The notes under the pieces were generated by a model, which worked only from the letters and a program-made list of their open reading frames with translations, was not told the DNA's origin and did no database searches. A DNA stretch of 12,601 nt from Oscillospiraceae bacterium (GTDB taxonomy: Bacteria; Bacillota; Clostridia; Oscillospirales; Oscillospiraceae): positions 1-12,601 of the forward strand of contig JAFXBH010000031.1 in the NCBI GenBank assembly GCA_017521875.1, read 5' to 3'. Position numbers and translations under genes: made by a program. Numbering within the stretch: the stretch's first letter is position 1; each line of letters starts with the position of its first letter. Below are positions 1 through 5,210 of the stretch, in pieces.

Positions 1-251
1 AAGAGAAGAGAAAAGAAGAAGTAGGCGGCGCATCCGCGCCCGCCGACCACCTCCAAGCCCTTGGCGGAACCCTTGGGAAAGGGGTTGTTTATTTGACTGA
101 GCAGCAGGACGATGCCTTATTGGAACGGTTGGGCTTGGCTGCATATCAGCGGTATGTGGAGCGGTTGGCGGATTATATTTTATTACACGGAGATATTCAA
201 AATCATTATGCAACGATTTTGAAATGGTATGAGGAGGACACAAGGGTATGA
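1..251 (+). CDS. C-terminal part of a probable phage replication/replisome-organiser protein (5' end outside window)
   Basis: The reading frame is open from the left edge (first full codon at base 3) to TGA at 249-251, leaving about 82 residues. A linker rich in Ala, Gly and Pro is followed by a segment beginning VYLTEQQDDALLERLG and ending DIQNHYATILKWYEED. From memory of the family, this pattern (a short helical domain ending in a HYATILxW motif) is common at the C-terminus of DnaD-like or replisome-organiser proteins of Firmicutes phages, which help load the host helicase at the phage origin. The N-terminal DNA-binding domain is not visible, so the role is inferred from the tail alone. The stop overlaps the next start (ATGA at 248-251), so the two genes are probably translationally coupled. 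Confidence 0.55.
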   Translation, partial: EKRKEEVGGASAPADHLQALGGTLGKGVVYLTEQQDDALLERLGLAAYQRYVERLADYILLHGDIQNHYATILKWYEEDTRV

Positions 252-424
252 GTTATCAATGCAGAAACTGCCGTGCGGTGTTTGAAGAGCCGTTGATCGA
301 GTCGGAAAGACATGGCTTTACATACGGTCCGTATGAAACGGTCGAGGTGTGCCCTTCCTGTAGAGTGCCGGGAATGTTTTCGGAATTGGAGGAAGAGGAT
401 GAAGAACTATTGGAAACCGCCTAA
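248..424 (+). CDS. Small zinc-ribbon protein, 58 aa
   Basis: This 58-residue protein starts at ATG 248, which overlaps the upstream stop as ATGA. It has two Cys pairs, C5-x-x-C8 and C35-P-S-C38, separated by a stretch containing HGFTYGPYE, and an acidic tail of Glu and Asp. The paired CxxC knuckles suggest one structural zinc ion. Similar small proteins with an HG..PPYE middle and a CP.C second knuckle are common next to replication and nuclease genes in Clostridia phages, but I know of no assigned function. Its last 26 bases overlap the start of the next gene. The real-gene call rests on the coupled start, the paired cysteines and the family resemblance. Confidence 0.7.
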   Translation: MSYQCRNCRAVFEEPLIESERHGFTYGPYETVEVCPSCRVPGMFSELEEEDEELLETA

Positions 425-758
425 ATACGGAAACCGAAAGGTAACGGTGGGCGGAGAAACCTTTGACTCCCAACGAGAATATGACCGTTATTGTCAACTG
501 CGGTTGATGGAGAAGGCGGGATTGATCAAGGAACTTCGCCGACAGGTGAAATTTGTTCTGATTCCGTCGCAAAAGAAGAATGGCAAGGTTGCCGAGCGGG
601 AATGTGCCTACTATGCGGATTTTGTTTATCTGGAAAAGGTAGGGCTTGGCGAGTGGCAAACGGTCGTCGAGGTTGCCAAGGGAATGAAGACCGAAGTATA
701 TAAGATCAAGAAGAAGTTAATGCGGTATGTATATGGATACGAAGTGAAGGAGGTATAA
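399..758 (+). CDS. DUF1064-family nuclease-like protein
   Basis: The 119-residue product starts at ATG 399, preceded by GGAGGAAGAGG. A longer in-frame start at 312 is unlikely because its extra residues do not resemble the family. The N-terminus (KPPKYGNRKVTVGGETFDSQ then REYDRY) and the middle (VKFVLIPSQKKNGKVAER, YADFVY, then VVEVAKGMKTEVYKIKKKL) match DUF1064, a phage family with a predicted PD-(D/E)xK nuclease fold, thought to act in recombination or DNA processing near replication genes. An odd point is that the usual VVEDVKG motif reads VVEVAKG here, so the acidic residue two before the Lys is a Val. The protein may be inactive or use the preceding Glu. The next gene's ribosome binding site lies in its last codons. 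Confidence 0.8.
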   Translation: MKNYWKPPKYGNRKVTVGGETFDSQREYDRYCQLRLMEKAGLIKELRRQVKFVLIPSQKKNGKVAERECAYYADFVYLEKVGLGEWQTVVEVAKGMKTEVYKIKKKLMRYVYGYEVKEV

Positions 759-760
759 CA

Positions 761-1111
761 ATGGAACAGCAGGAAATAAAGATCCGAAGTTTTTTAATGG
801 ATATCGGAGTGGATCCCAGCTTGAATGGGTATCACTATTTGGTTTATGCAGTACAGCTCGTGCAACGCGCGTTGGATGAGGATGATGTTCGTAAACCGAT
901 AATGGAGATCTATTCTGAGGTCGCAAAGAGATTTAAGACCACACCTTTGCGGGTGGAGCGGGGGATCCGCCACGCGAAAGAGAAGGTGTTCAATAACCCG
1001 ACGATTACCTGCAATGAATATTTTTGTGCGTTGATCGATTGGGAGTCGGGAAAGGTCAGCAACGGAATTTTTATCTTCACATTGGCAGAGCATCTGCGGT
1101 TAAAAGAATGA
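761..1111 (+). CDS. Stand-alone Spo0A C-terminal (effector) DNA-binding domain protein
   Basis: The 116-residue product has ATG 761 after a strong GAAGGAGGT site. It resembles the whole effector domain of Spo0A, the master regulator of sporulation. The first helix contains IGVDPSLNGYHYL (residues 15-27; Spo0A has IGVPAHIKGYLYL). The helix-turn-helix contains EIYSEVAKRFKTTPLRVERG followed by IRHA (residues 49-72), with the Arg-Val-Glu-Arg-x-Ile-Arg-His recognition helix kept. The end (LAEHLRLKE) matches the Spo0A C-terminus. There is no receiver domain or phosphorylation site, so activity would not need phosphorelay input. It likely binds DNA as a phage regulator, or it could interfere with host sporulation. 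Its stop overlaps the next start (ATGA 1108-1111). Homology is from recalled sequence, not a search. Confidence 0.82.
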   Translation: MEQQEIKIRSFLMDIGVDPSLNGYHYLVYAVQLVQRALDEDDVRKPIMEIYSEVAKRFKTTPLRVERGIRHAKEKVFNNPTITCNEYFCALIDWESGKVSNGIFIFTLAEHLRLKE

Positions 1112-1851
1112 GCATCGTTAAGTGTAATTGGAGCGGTGGAAAGGACAGCACATATGCAACCTTTCTGCACATTCAGCAAGGGGATGAAGTTAAAGTTGTG
1201 AACTACATTCCGATGCTGAACGACCACATCCCAATGCTTTTAAAATGTCATTACGAGTTCATTCTATCAACGGCGGAACGCTTTCGGAAGATGGGGGCAA
1301 CGGTGGATATCGTGAGCGGAATGACCTATGTGGATTTTGTCCATTACCGTTCCACGAGAGGAAAGCACAAGGGGCGGTCGTTTGGCTTCCCGCCATTTCA
1401 GCGTGGTTGGTGCAATTTCAAAAGAGACTCCAAAATTAAAGCGCTTGAACAAGTTGATGTAGGAGACTATGACTATGAGGATATAGCCATTGCTTTCGAC
1501 GAAGTAGAGCGTCACAATCAGTTGAATGATACCAAGAGAAGTATTTTGGTCGAGAAAAAAATCACAGAACACGACGCTCGAATCGGGTGCATCGAGAACA
1601 ACCTTCTTTCTCCACACTATGACCTCCTCAAGCGCGATGGATGCACCCTTTGTCCAAATGCATCTGCCGTAGAACGGCAGATGTGGTTTCACGATTATCC
1701 CGAAGCGTTTGATATCGTTCTCGATCTGCAAGAGTTTGTGCGTAGAGAACGACCGGATCAAACGCCGCTGCGAAATCACAGGTGGTTCATTGAAGAGGAT
1801 TTACAAATTTGTTTCTTCGATGATATGAAGACAAGGTACATTATTAATTAA
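1108..1851 (+). CDS. PP-loop ATPase, PAPS-reductase-like (N-type ATP pyrophosphatase superfamily)
   Basis: The start is taken at ATG 1108 (247 residues), which overlaps the upstream TGA and puts the PP-loop at the N-terminus. An upstream in-frame ATG at 1024 would add 28 residues with no family match. SGGKDS at residues 9-14 is the ATP-binding PP-loop. A central segment with FPPFQRGWCNFKRDSKIKAL resembles the RWC...K region of PAPS reductases. Near the C-terminus, GCTLCPNAS supplies a CxxC (C179, C182). In this superfamily the enzyme splits ATP to AMP and pyrophosphate to activate a substrate, often in sulfur chemistry. Phage members are common, but the substrate is unknown; DNA or RNA modification, or sulfur activation, are possibilities. 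The catalytic fold is well supported and the role is not. Confidence 0.8.
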   Translation: MSIVKCNWSGGKDSTYATFLHIQQGDEVKVVNYIPMLNDHIPMLLKCHYEFILSTAERFRKMGATVDIVSGMTYVDFVHYRSTRGKHKGRSFGFPPFQRGWCNFKRDSKIKALEQVDVGDYDYEDIAIAFDEVERHNQLNDTKRSILVEKKITEHDARIGCIENNLLSPHYDLLKRDGCTLCPNASAVERQMWFHDYPEAFDIVLDLQEFVRRERPDQTPLRNHRWFIEEDLQICFFDDMKTRYIIN

Positions 1852-1877
1852 AAATGATTAGAAAGGAATAAATAACC

Positions 1878-2294
1878 GTGACGATCAAAATGGTTTTAGA
1901 TAAGGGAGCGATTATCCCTACCAGAGGCCATGCAGATGATGCAGGTCTCGATTTGTATACCAGAGAGATGCTGCTGGTCAAGCCGAAGAAGTCAAAGACG
2001 GTAGACACAGGAGTACATATTCAGATCCCGAAGGGATATGTCGGATTTCTGAAGAGTAAGAGCGGACTCAATGTGAATAGCAGCATCTTATCCGAGGGCG
2101 TTATCGACAGCGGGTACACCGGAAGCATTCGTGTAAAGTTATACAACCACGGCGAGGTTCCGGTCTTGATCAACTCCAGAGAGAAGATCTCGCAGTTGGT
2201 GATCCTGCCCATCATCACTCCAGACCTTGAAGTTGTGGATGCTTTGGAAGAGACCGAGCGTGGCGATGGCGGGTTTGGAAGTACAGGGAAGTGA
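1878..2294 (+). CDS. dut: dUTP diphosphatase (dUTPase)
   Basis: This 138-residue enzyme hydrolyses dUTP to dUMP and pyrophosphate, keeping uracil out of phage DNA and feeding dTMP synthesis. All five motifs of the trimeric family are visible: AGLDL (22-26); KSKSGL (59-64), where Lys replaces the common Arg; GVIDSGYTG (74-82) with the catalytic Asp77 and the base-pocket Tyr80; REKISQLVI; and the C-terminal arm RGDGGFGSTG (128-137). Length is normal for the family. The start is GTG 1878, with GAAAGGA about 10 bases upstream; the short 5' gap (1852-1877) shows nothing else. It closes the GC-richer left block, and the next genes differ in composition. Confidence 0.95.
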   Translation: MTIKMVLDKGAIIPTRGHADDAGLDLYTREMLLVKPKKSKTVDTGVHIQIPKGYVGFLKSKSGLNVNSSILSEGVIDSGYTGSIRVKLYNHGEVPVLINSREKISQLVILPIITPDLEVVDALEETERGDGGFGSTGK

Positions 2295-2305
2295 GGCGCA
2301 GAACG

Positions 2306-2629
2306 ATGACCGATAACGAGATTATAAAGGCTAAATCTATGCTCAAAAAATTAGAAGAAGCATATGAAGCATATTACGATACAAGCAAGGGTATGCCCTA
2401 TGATATTGATGTAACTTTAAGGGAAACGGCAATTTGTCTTGAAAAGGCTCTTAACGAAATCAACCGCCAAAAGGCAGAGATTGAGAGGTTGCGTAAACAA
2501 CTATATAATGCCGAAGTGTGCATAGACGAACTTGAATACGCTTACGAAAAAGTAGGACATTCCAATAGCAGGGTTGATGAGGCTCTTGAAAAACACAACC
2601 TTGTAAAAGAAATGGTGGGTGATGTGTGA
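2306..2629 (+). CDS. Hypothetical coiled-coil protein, 107 aa
   Basis: Start chosen at ATG 2306 with GAGG about nine bases upstream; a GTG at 2291 in the same frame overlaps the dUTPase stop and has its SD-like sequence too close. The protein is mostly helical and charged. Residues from about 45 to 75 (EKALNEINRQKAEIERLRKQ and onward) have the heptad spacing of a coiled coil. I do not recognise a named family, but proteins of this type are frequent in the accessory stretches of Clostridia phages. It is the first gene of an AT-richer cassette that runs to about 3850 and has base use unlike the dUTPase before it. Its stop and the next start share one base (TGATG). Confidence 0.6.
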   Translation: MTDNEIIKAKSMLKKLEEAYEAYYDTSKGMPYDIDVTLRETAICLEKALNEINRQKAEIERLRKQLYNAEVCIDELEYAYEKVGHSNSRVDEALEKHNLVKEMVGDV

Positions 2630-2928
2630 TGAAGCATTTCACATCAGAAGAAAAATACAAAATCATCAAGCAAACCGCCGATGGTTCTATGATAGGAATA
2701 CATAATTTTGGACTTTTGCACGAAATAGCCGATGCTTTGGATATGAAAAACAATTCGGGAATATTCTTGCAGTCAATAAGTCATAGGATTACAAGAATTA
2801 TGCGAGAGTTGATAAAAAATGGCTATCCAATAAAGGAGTATCGCATTAAATGTTGCAGTTGGAGCGAAAAAGAAACATGGCACCCTTGTTTCAAGATAGA
2901 AGAAAGGAGTAACAACAATGCAGAATGA
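2629..2928 (+). CDS. Hypothetical protein, possible winged-helix fold, 99 aa
   Basis: The start is ATG 2629, overlapping the upstream TGA by one base, with GGTGGGTGAT as a weak ribosome site. The sequence begins MKHFTSEEKYKIIKQTADGS and includes GLLHEIADALDMKNN, then a helix with ITRIMRELIKNGYPIKEY and a C-terminal strand-like part with CCSWSEKETWHPCF. The layout (helices followed by a basic hairpin) would fit a small winged helix, but no motif proves DNA binding. Comparable proteins appear to be common in phages of gut Clostridia, without an assigned function. Composition is AT-rich like its neighbours, and its last 11 bases overlap the next gene. Confidence 0.55.
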   Translation: MKHFTSEEKYKIIKQTADGSMIGIHNFGLLHEIADALDMKNNSGIFLQSISHRITRIMRELIKNGYPIKEYRIKCCSWSEKETWHPCFKIEERSNNNAE

Positions 2929-3118
2929 GTTGAAGCCTTGCCCGTTTTGTGGGGCTAAATCAGAATTATGTATGGAACCGTGGGATTTTGAAAAAAGAGA
3001 ACCTGCAAAGGATGCTAAATATGTTGTTGAGTGCGGAGAATGTCTTTCGCGTACAGATACTTACAATTCCGAAGACGAAGCGATCGAAGCGTGGAACAGG
3101 AGGACTGACAATGATTAA
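2918..3118 (+). CDS. Lar-like zinc-ribbon protein (restriction alleviation family)
   Basis: The 66-residue product starts at ATG 2918 with AAAGGAG eight bases upstream. It has the Lar-family layout: ELKPCPFCG at the N-terminus (C8, C11), a second pair at C39-G-E-C42, and the closing signature EDEAIEAWNRR. Lar of the Rac prophage reduces type I restriction by modulating the host restriction-modification enzyme. Most short phage members share only this zinc-ribbon shell, so anti-restriction activity is a guess here. Position in a run of small accessory genes fits an early host-takeover role. It overlaps the genes on both sides by 8 to 11 bases. Confidence 0.75.
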   Translation: MQNELKPCPFCGAKSELCMEPWDFEKREPAKDAKYVVECGECLSRTDTYNSEDEAIEAWNRRTDND

Positions 3119-3233
3119 GTTTTATTCTTGGTATATAAAAGAACTTGAAGCACAAAAAATGAGAAAACAAGCCGACAAAAAAGCCGAGGAAAAAGGAATA
3201 GAGAGGTATGTTGACAATAGAAATGAGAGATAG
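3111..3233 (+). CDS. Small basic helical protein, 40 aa
   Basis: A 40-residue frame from ATG 3111 has a perfect AGGAGG (3098-3103) seven bases upstream, the best ribosome site in the cassette, so it is probably translated. The start overlaps the end of the Lar-like gene and the stop overlaps the next start by 26 bases, matching the packing of its neighbours. The product starts MIKFYSWYIKELEAQK and continues as one very charged helix rich in Lys and Glu. No family is recognised. The alternative is a non-coding overlap, but the ribosome site argues against it. Confidence 0.5.
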   Translation: MIKFYSWYIKELEAQKMRKQADKKAEEKGIERYVDNRNER

Positions 3234-3576
3234 GTTGATAGGATTAATAAAACAAGCAACCACTTCGCACCTTGATTATCTTGAAAGCATAGACCAAAAA
3301 GGCTTGACAGATACAGATGGAAGAGCAAAATTTATTGCCGACCACCTTTTAGCAAACGGTGTTATCGTACCGCCTTGTAAGGTGGGGCAAATTGTTTATC
3401 CTCTTATGGGTGGATTTGTTGAGGAAATGAAAGTGAGTCGTTTTGTTTTAGTATTGAAACCAAACGAACGCCACCCAATTGACTATATCAAAGAAATTTC
3501 TGATATCGGCAAAACCGTATTCCTCACCAAAGAGGAAGCAGAGAAAGCGTTAAGGGAGCGTGATGGAAATGGCTGA
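3208..3576 (+). CDS. Hypothetical phage protein with KVGQIVY / GKTVFLTKEEAEKAL signature, 122 aa
   Basis: ATG 3208 is preceded by AAAAGGA about ten bases upstream. The middle contains FIADHLLANGVIVPPCKVGQ followed by IVYPL, and the end contains IGKTVFLTKEEAEKALRER. This combination is familiar from many Clostridia phage accessory proteins, in which a small beta-barrel-like core is followed by the GKTVFLT strand and a final helix. No function is assigned to the family that I know of. The gene overlaps the small helical protein upstream and the next gene downstream. It shares the AT-rich composition of the cassette. Confidence 0.65.
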   Translation: MLTIEMRDRLIGLIKQATTSHLDYLESIDQKGLTDTDGRAKFIADHLLANGVIVPPCKVGQIVYPLMGGFVEEMKVSRFVLVLKPNERHPIDYIKEISDIGKTVFLTKEEAEKALRERDGNG

Positions 3577-3898
3577 ATATATTGAGCTGGAAGAATTGAA
3601 AAAGGTTTTGTCAAACGAAGCGGTACATTGCTTAACTTTTCAAAAGAAAGGCGAAGCGAGAGGACTTGTAAAAGCAAAAGAGATTGTTAGCAAACTACCC
3701 GCCGCCGATGTGGTTGAGGTTGTAAGGTGTAAGGATTGCATTCATTGGGGCGGTGAATATGATACAAATGAATGTTCTTTAATTACACAATTAGCAAATC
3801 CCGATTATTGGTTAAAAACTGCACCCGATGATTTTTGCAGTAGCGGTGTAAGAAAGGATGAAAAAGATGATCATTTACATAGCAGGTCCGATCAGTAA
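3563..3898 (+). CDS. Cys-rich phage accessory protein (CKDC zinc-ribbon type), 111 aa
   Basis: Start taken at ATG 3563 (AAGGGA six bases upstream); GTG 3560 and ATG 3569 are alternatives. The N-terminal half is helical (YIELEELKKVL, then LVKAKEIVSKLPAADVVEVV). The C-terminal half has C56-K-D-C59, C71 and C92 in DDFCSSG, a likely zinc site. Proteins with ADVVEVVRCKDCxHW and a DFCSxG ending are widespread in gut phages, with unknown function. Family members usually stop shortly after DFCS.GxRKDE; this one reads on for about ten residues (DDHLHSRSDQ) into the start of the next gene, suggesting its original stop was lost at a recombination junction. Confidence 0.65.
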   Translation: MEMAEYIELEELKKVLSNEAVHCLTFQKKGEARGLVKAKEIVSKLPAADVVEVVRCKDCIHWGGEYDTNECSLITQLANPDYWLKTAPDDFCSSGVRKDEKDDHLHSRSDQ

Positions 3899-4160
3899 AG
3901 ATCCGGACTATAAAGAAAAGTTTGGCGCGGCAGAATGTGCGCTGACAAAAATGGGGCATAGCGTGATCAATCCGGCGTTCTTGCCGACGGATCTGGGCGA
4001 TTGCACCGATTATATGAAATTATGTTTCCCGATGATTGATGCTGCGGATGCGGTGGTGATGCTGGACGATTGGGAAGAAAGTTGCGGTGCTTGCAGGGAA
4101 TGGGGATACGCGATGGCGCAGGATAAAATTGTGCTGCCATTCAATGCCTTTGTTTTTTGA
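3867..4160 (+). CDS. DUF4406 protein (nucleoside-2-deoxyribosyltransferase-like fold)
   Basis: Start taken at ATG 3867, nine bases after AGAAAGG; an in-frame ATG at 3858 directly abuts that site and is less likely. The 97-residue product begins MIIYIAGPISKDPDYKEKF, the classic DUF4406 opening, then GHSVINPAF, and later DAADAVVMLDDWEESCGACR, whose end matches the family segment with an acidic catalytic position. The fold is that of nucleoside deoxyribosyltransferases, which move deoxyribose between bases, so a part in nucleotide salvage or modified-nucleotide supply is plausible, but no activity is proven for these short phage forms. Composition returns to a higher GC level at this gene. Confidence 0.78.
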   Translation: MIIYIAGPISKDPDYKEKFGAAECALTKMGHSVINPAFLPTDLGDCTDYMKLCFPMIDAADAVVMLDDWEESCGACREWGYAMAQDKIVLPFNAFVF

Positions 4161-4174
4161 AAGGATGGTTCGGA

Positions 4175-4240
4175 ATGAATTGCAGGATCACTAAAACAAA
4201 AGGTGTCAGCAGGAATAAGGTGACCGAGTTCTCTTTATGA
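4175..4240 (+). CDS. Short leader ORF, 21 aa
   Basis: ATG 4175 follows GAAAGGA with about nine bases of spacing, and the frame ends in TGA at 4238-4240. The product (MNCRITKTKGVSRNKVTEFS plus Leu) matches nothing I know. Its stop overlaps the next ATG as ATGA (4237-4240), and that next gene has no ribosome site of its own. The simplest reading is a coupled leader that delivers ribosomes to the 58-aa gene. It could also be the head of a longer gene broken by a frameshift, with the next ORF as its tail. Confidence 0.4.
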   Translation: MNCRITKTKGVSRNKVTEFSL

Positions 4241-4413
4241 CCTCTATTGCTTATGTGCTGCACGAGCACGGATTCGAGGGAGAGAAGGTTCTGAAGATCC
4301 TCAAGGACATCGAAGATGTGGCGGATAGCATGGTGGATGACTACATCGCATTCAATGATATCCGCAAGGTACTTAAAGATGAGTATGATTTTGAAATTCG
4401 GATGAAGGGGTGA
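4237..4413 (+). CDS. Hypothetical acidic helical protein, 58 aa
   Basis: The frame starts at ATG 4237; there is an in-frame stop at 4216-4218 and no other start between. The product begins MTSIAYVLHEHGFEGEKVLK and continues with an acidic helix (DIEDVADSMVDDY) to a basic end. I do not recognise the family. No SD lies at a proper distance, so translation probably depends on termination of the 21-codon ORF just upstream. It resembles a C-terminal half more than a complete protein, so a split gene is possible. It fills the stretch between the DUF4406 gene and the Cys-containing gene, overlapping the in-frame upstream ATG at 4413 of the latter by one base. Confidence 0.5.
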   Translation: MTSIAYVLHEHGFEGEKVLKILKDIEDVADSMVDDYIAFNDIRKVLKDEYDFEIRMKG

Positions 4414-4418
4414 TGCTT

Positions 4419-4634
4419 ATGGGGAAAAGGTATGTATCGGCATATGCGGAATGCCCTTTTTACCACTCGGAGGATGAACAGAAAATCTATTGCGAAGGGG
4501 TGGACGAGAAATCGTCCATCCATTTGGCGTTTAATTCCAAGTCCGAGCGAAAAAGGTATCGGCAGGAAAAGTGCGGGAAGAATCACAAAGAATGCCACAT
4601 TGCCAAGATGTTATATGCAAAGTATGGAGAATAG
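4419..4634 (+). CDS. Conserved Cys-containing protein found before phage terminases, 71 aa
   Basis: ATG 4419 lies eight bases after AAGGGG; GTG 4410 and ATG 4413 are in frame but too close to that site. The product opens MGKRYVSAYAECPFYHSEDE and contains YCEGV, IHLAF and CGKNHKECHIAKMLYAKYG. Four cysteines (12, 25, 52, 59) could bind zinc. I recall proteins with this RYVSAYAECPFY...CEGV...C..C.IAKML pattern in very many Clostridia phages, placed between the early genes and the terminase, without a proven function; the position and likely zinc site make a late-gene regulator a reasonable guess. It is the last gene before the intrinsic terminator that closes the left block. Confidence 0.7.
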   Translation: MGKRYVSAYAECPFYHSEDEQKIYCEGVDEKSSIHLAFNSKSERKRYRQEKCGKNHKECHIAKMLYAKYGE

Positions 4635-4636
4635 AG

Positions 4637-4669
4637 AAAGGAGAGAAAAAACTCTCCTTTTTTTCTTTT
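4637..4669 (+). terminator. Rho-independent terminator after the early/accessory block
   Basis: A perfect 9-bp stem, AAAGGAGAG (4637-4645) with CTCTCCTTT (4652-4660), has an A6 loop and is followed by TTTTCTTTT. It begins three bases after the stop of the 71-aa gene and precedes the small terminase by 70 bases, dividing the early or accessory transcripts from the head operon. The spacer 4670-4739 must then hold a late promoter or be read by antitermination. Only a weak extended -10 (TGGTATAAG, 4713-4721) without a good -35 is visible there. Confidence 0.85.
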
Positions 4670-4739
4670 GAGGGGTGGATTCCTTAAACGGTGGGTGGAG
4701 GTGTATATTGATTGGTATAAGGGTCGGAAAGGAGTTCCT

Positions 4740-5210
4740 ATGAATTGGGAAGCAATCAAGACCGAGTACATCACTACGGATACCAGTTATCGCAAGTTGA
4801 GTGAAAAATACAGCATTAGCCGAGCCACGATAACACTTCGAGCCAAGCGCGAGGGGTGGGTTGCATTGAAAAACCAATTTAATGCTGAAACTATGGCAAA
4901 AACTCAAAATGCAATCGTTAAAGATCGTGTAAAGAGAGCAGACAGGCTATACAGGGCGGCGGACAAACTTCTTGATATGATCGAGAAGCGAATGGATGCA
5001 CCTGAATTTATCGCATATGACACACAATCCTACCGTCACATTGCGTCTTGCCTTAAGGATATCAAGGATATTCATTCCATCAAGACCGATGCCGAGATGA
5101 GAGAGCAAGAAGCGAGGATCAAAAACCTTGAGAAGCAGGCGGAGCAGGAGGATACGGCAAGAGAGGTCACCGTTACCATAGCGGGAGGTGAGGACTCTTG
5201 GCAAAAGTAA
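4740..5210 (+). CDS. terS: Terminase small subunit
   Basis: Start taken at ATG 4740 (156 residues), five bases after GGAAAGGAG; an in-frame ATG at 4668 lies inside the terminator tail and adds an unrelated N-terminus. The N-terminal helix-turn-helix (residues about 8-40: YITTDTSYRKLSEKYSISRA then a basic KREGW) matches small terminases that recognise the phage packaging site. A helical oligomerisation region follows, and the end is a charged coiled coil (EQEARIKNLEKQAEQED) for contact with the large subunit. It lies directly before the large subunit and overlaps it by 13 bases. It is the first gene of the head operon. Confidence 0.85.
   Translation: MNWEAIKTEYITTDTSYRKLSEKYSISRATITLRAKREGWVALKNQFNAETMAKTQNAIVKDRVKRADRLYRAADKLLDMIEKRMDAPEFIAYDTQSYRHIASCLKDIKDIHSIKTDAEMREQEARIKNLEKQAEQEDTAREVTVTIAGGEDSWQK

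Noticed and set aside
1024..1107. N-terminal extension of the PP-loop gene from an earlier ATG
   Set aside because: It overlaps the Spo0A-like gene by 84 bases in another frame and places the PP-loop too far from the N-terminus; the ATGA start at 1108 fits better.
2041..2070. Lys in place of Arg in dUTPase motif 2 as a sign of inactivity
   Set aside because: KSKSGL-type motif 2 is, as I recall, common in Clostridia phage dUTPases, and all other motifs including the catalytic Asp are intact.
4704..4721. Possible promoter -10 elements (TATATT, TATAAG) before the small terminase
   Set aside because: No -35 element at proper spacing; the transcript would begin almost at the ribosome site. Kept only as a weak note with the terminator.
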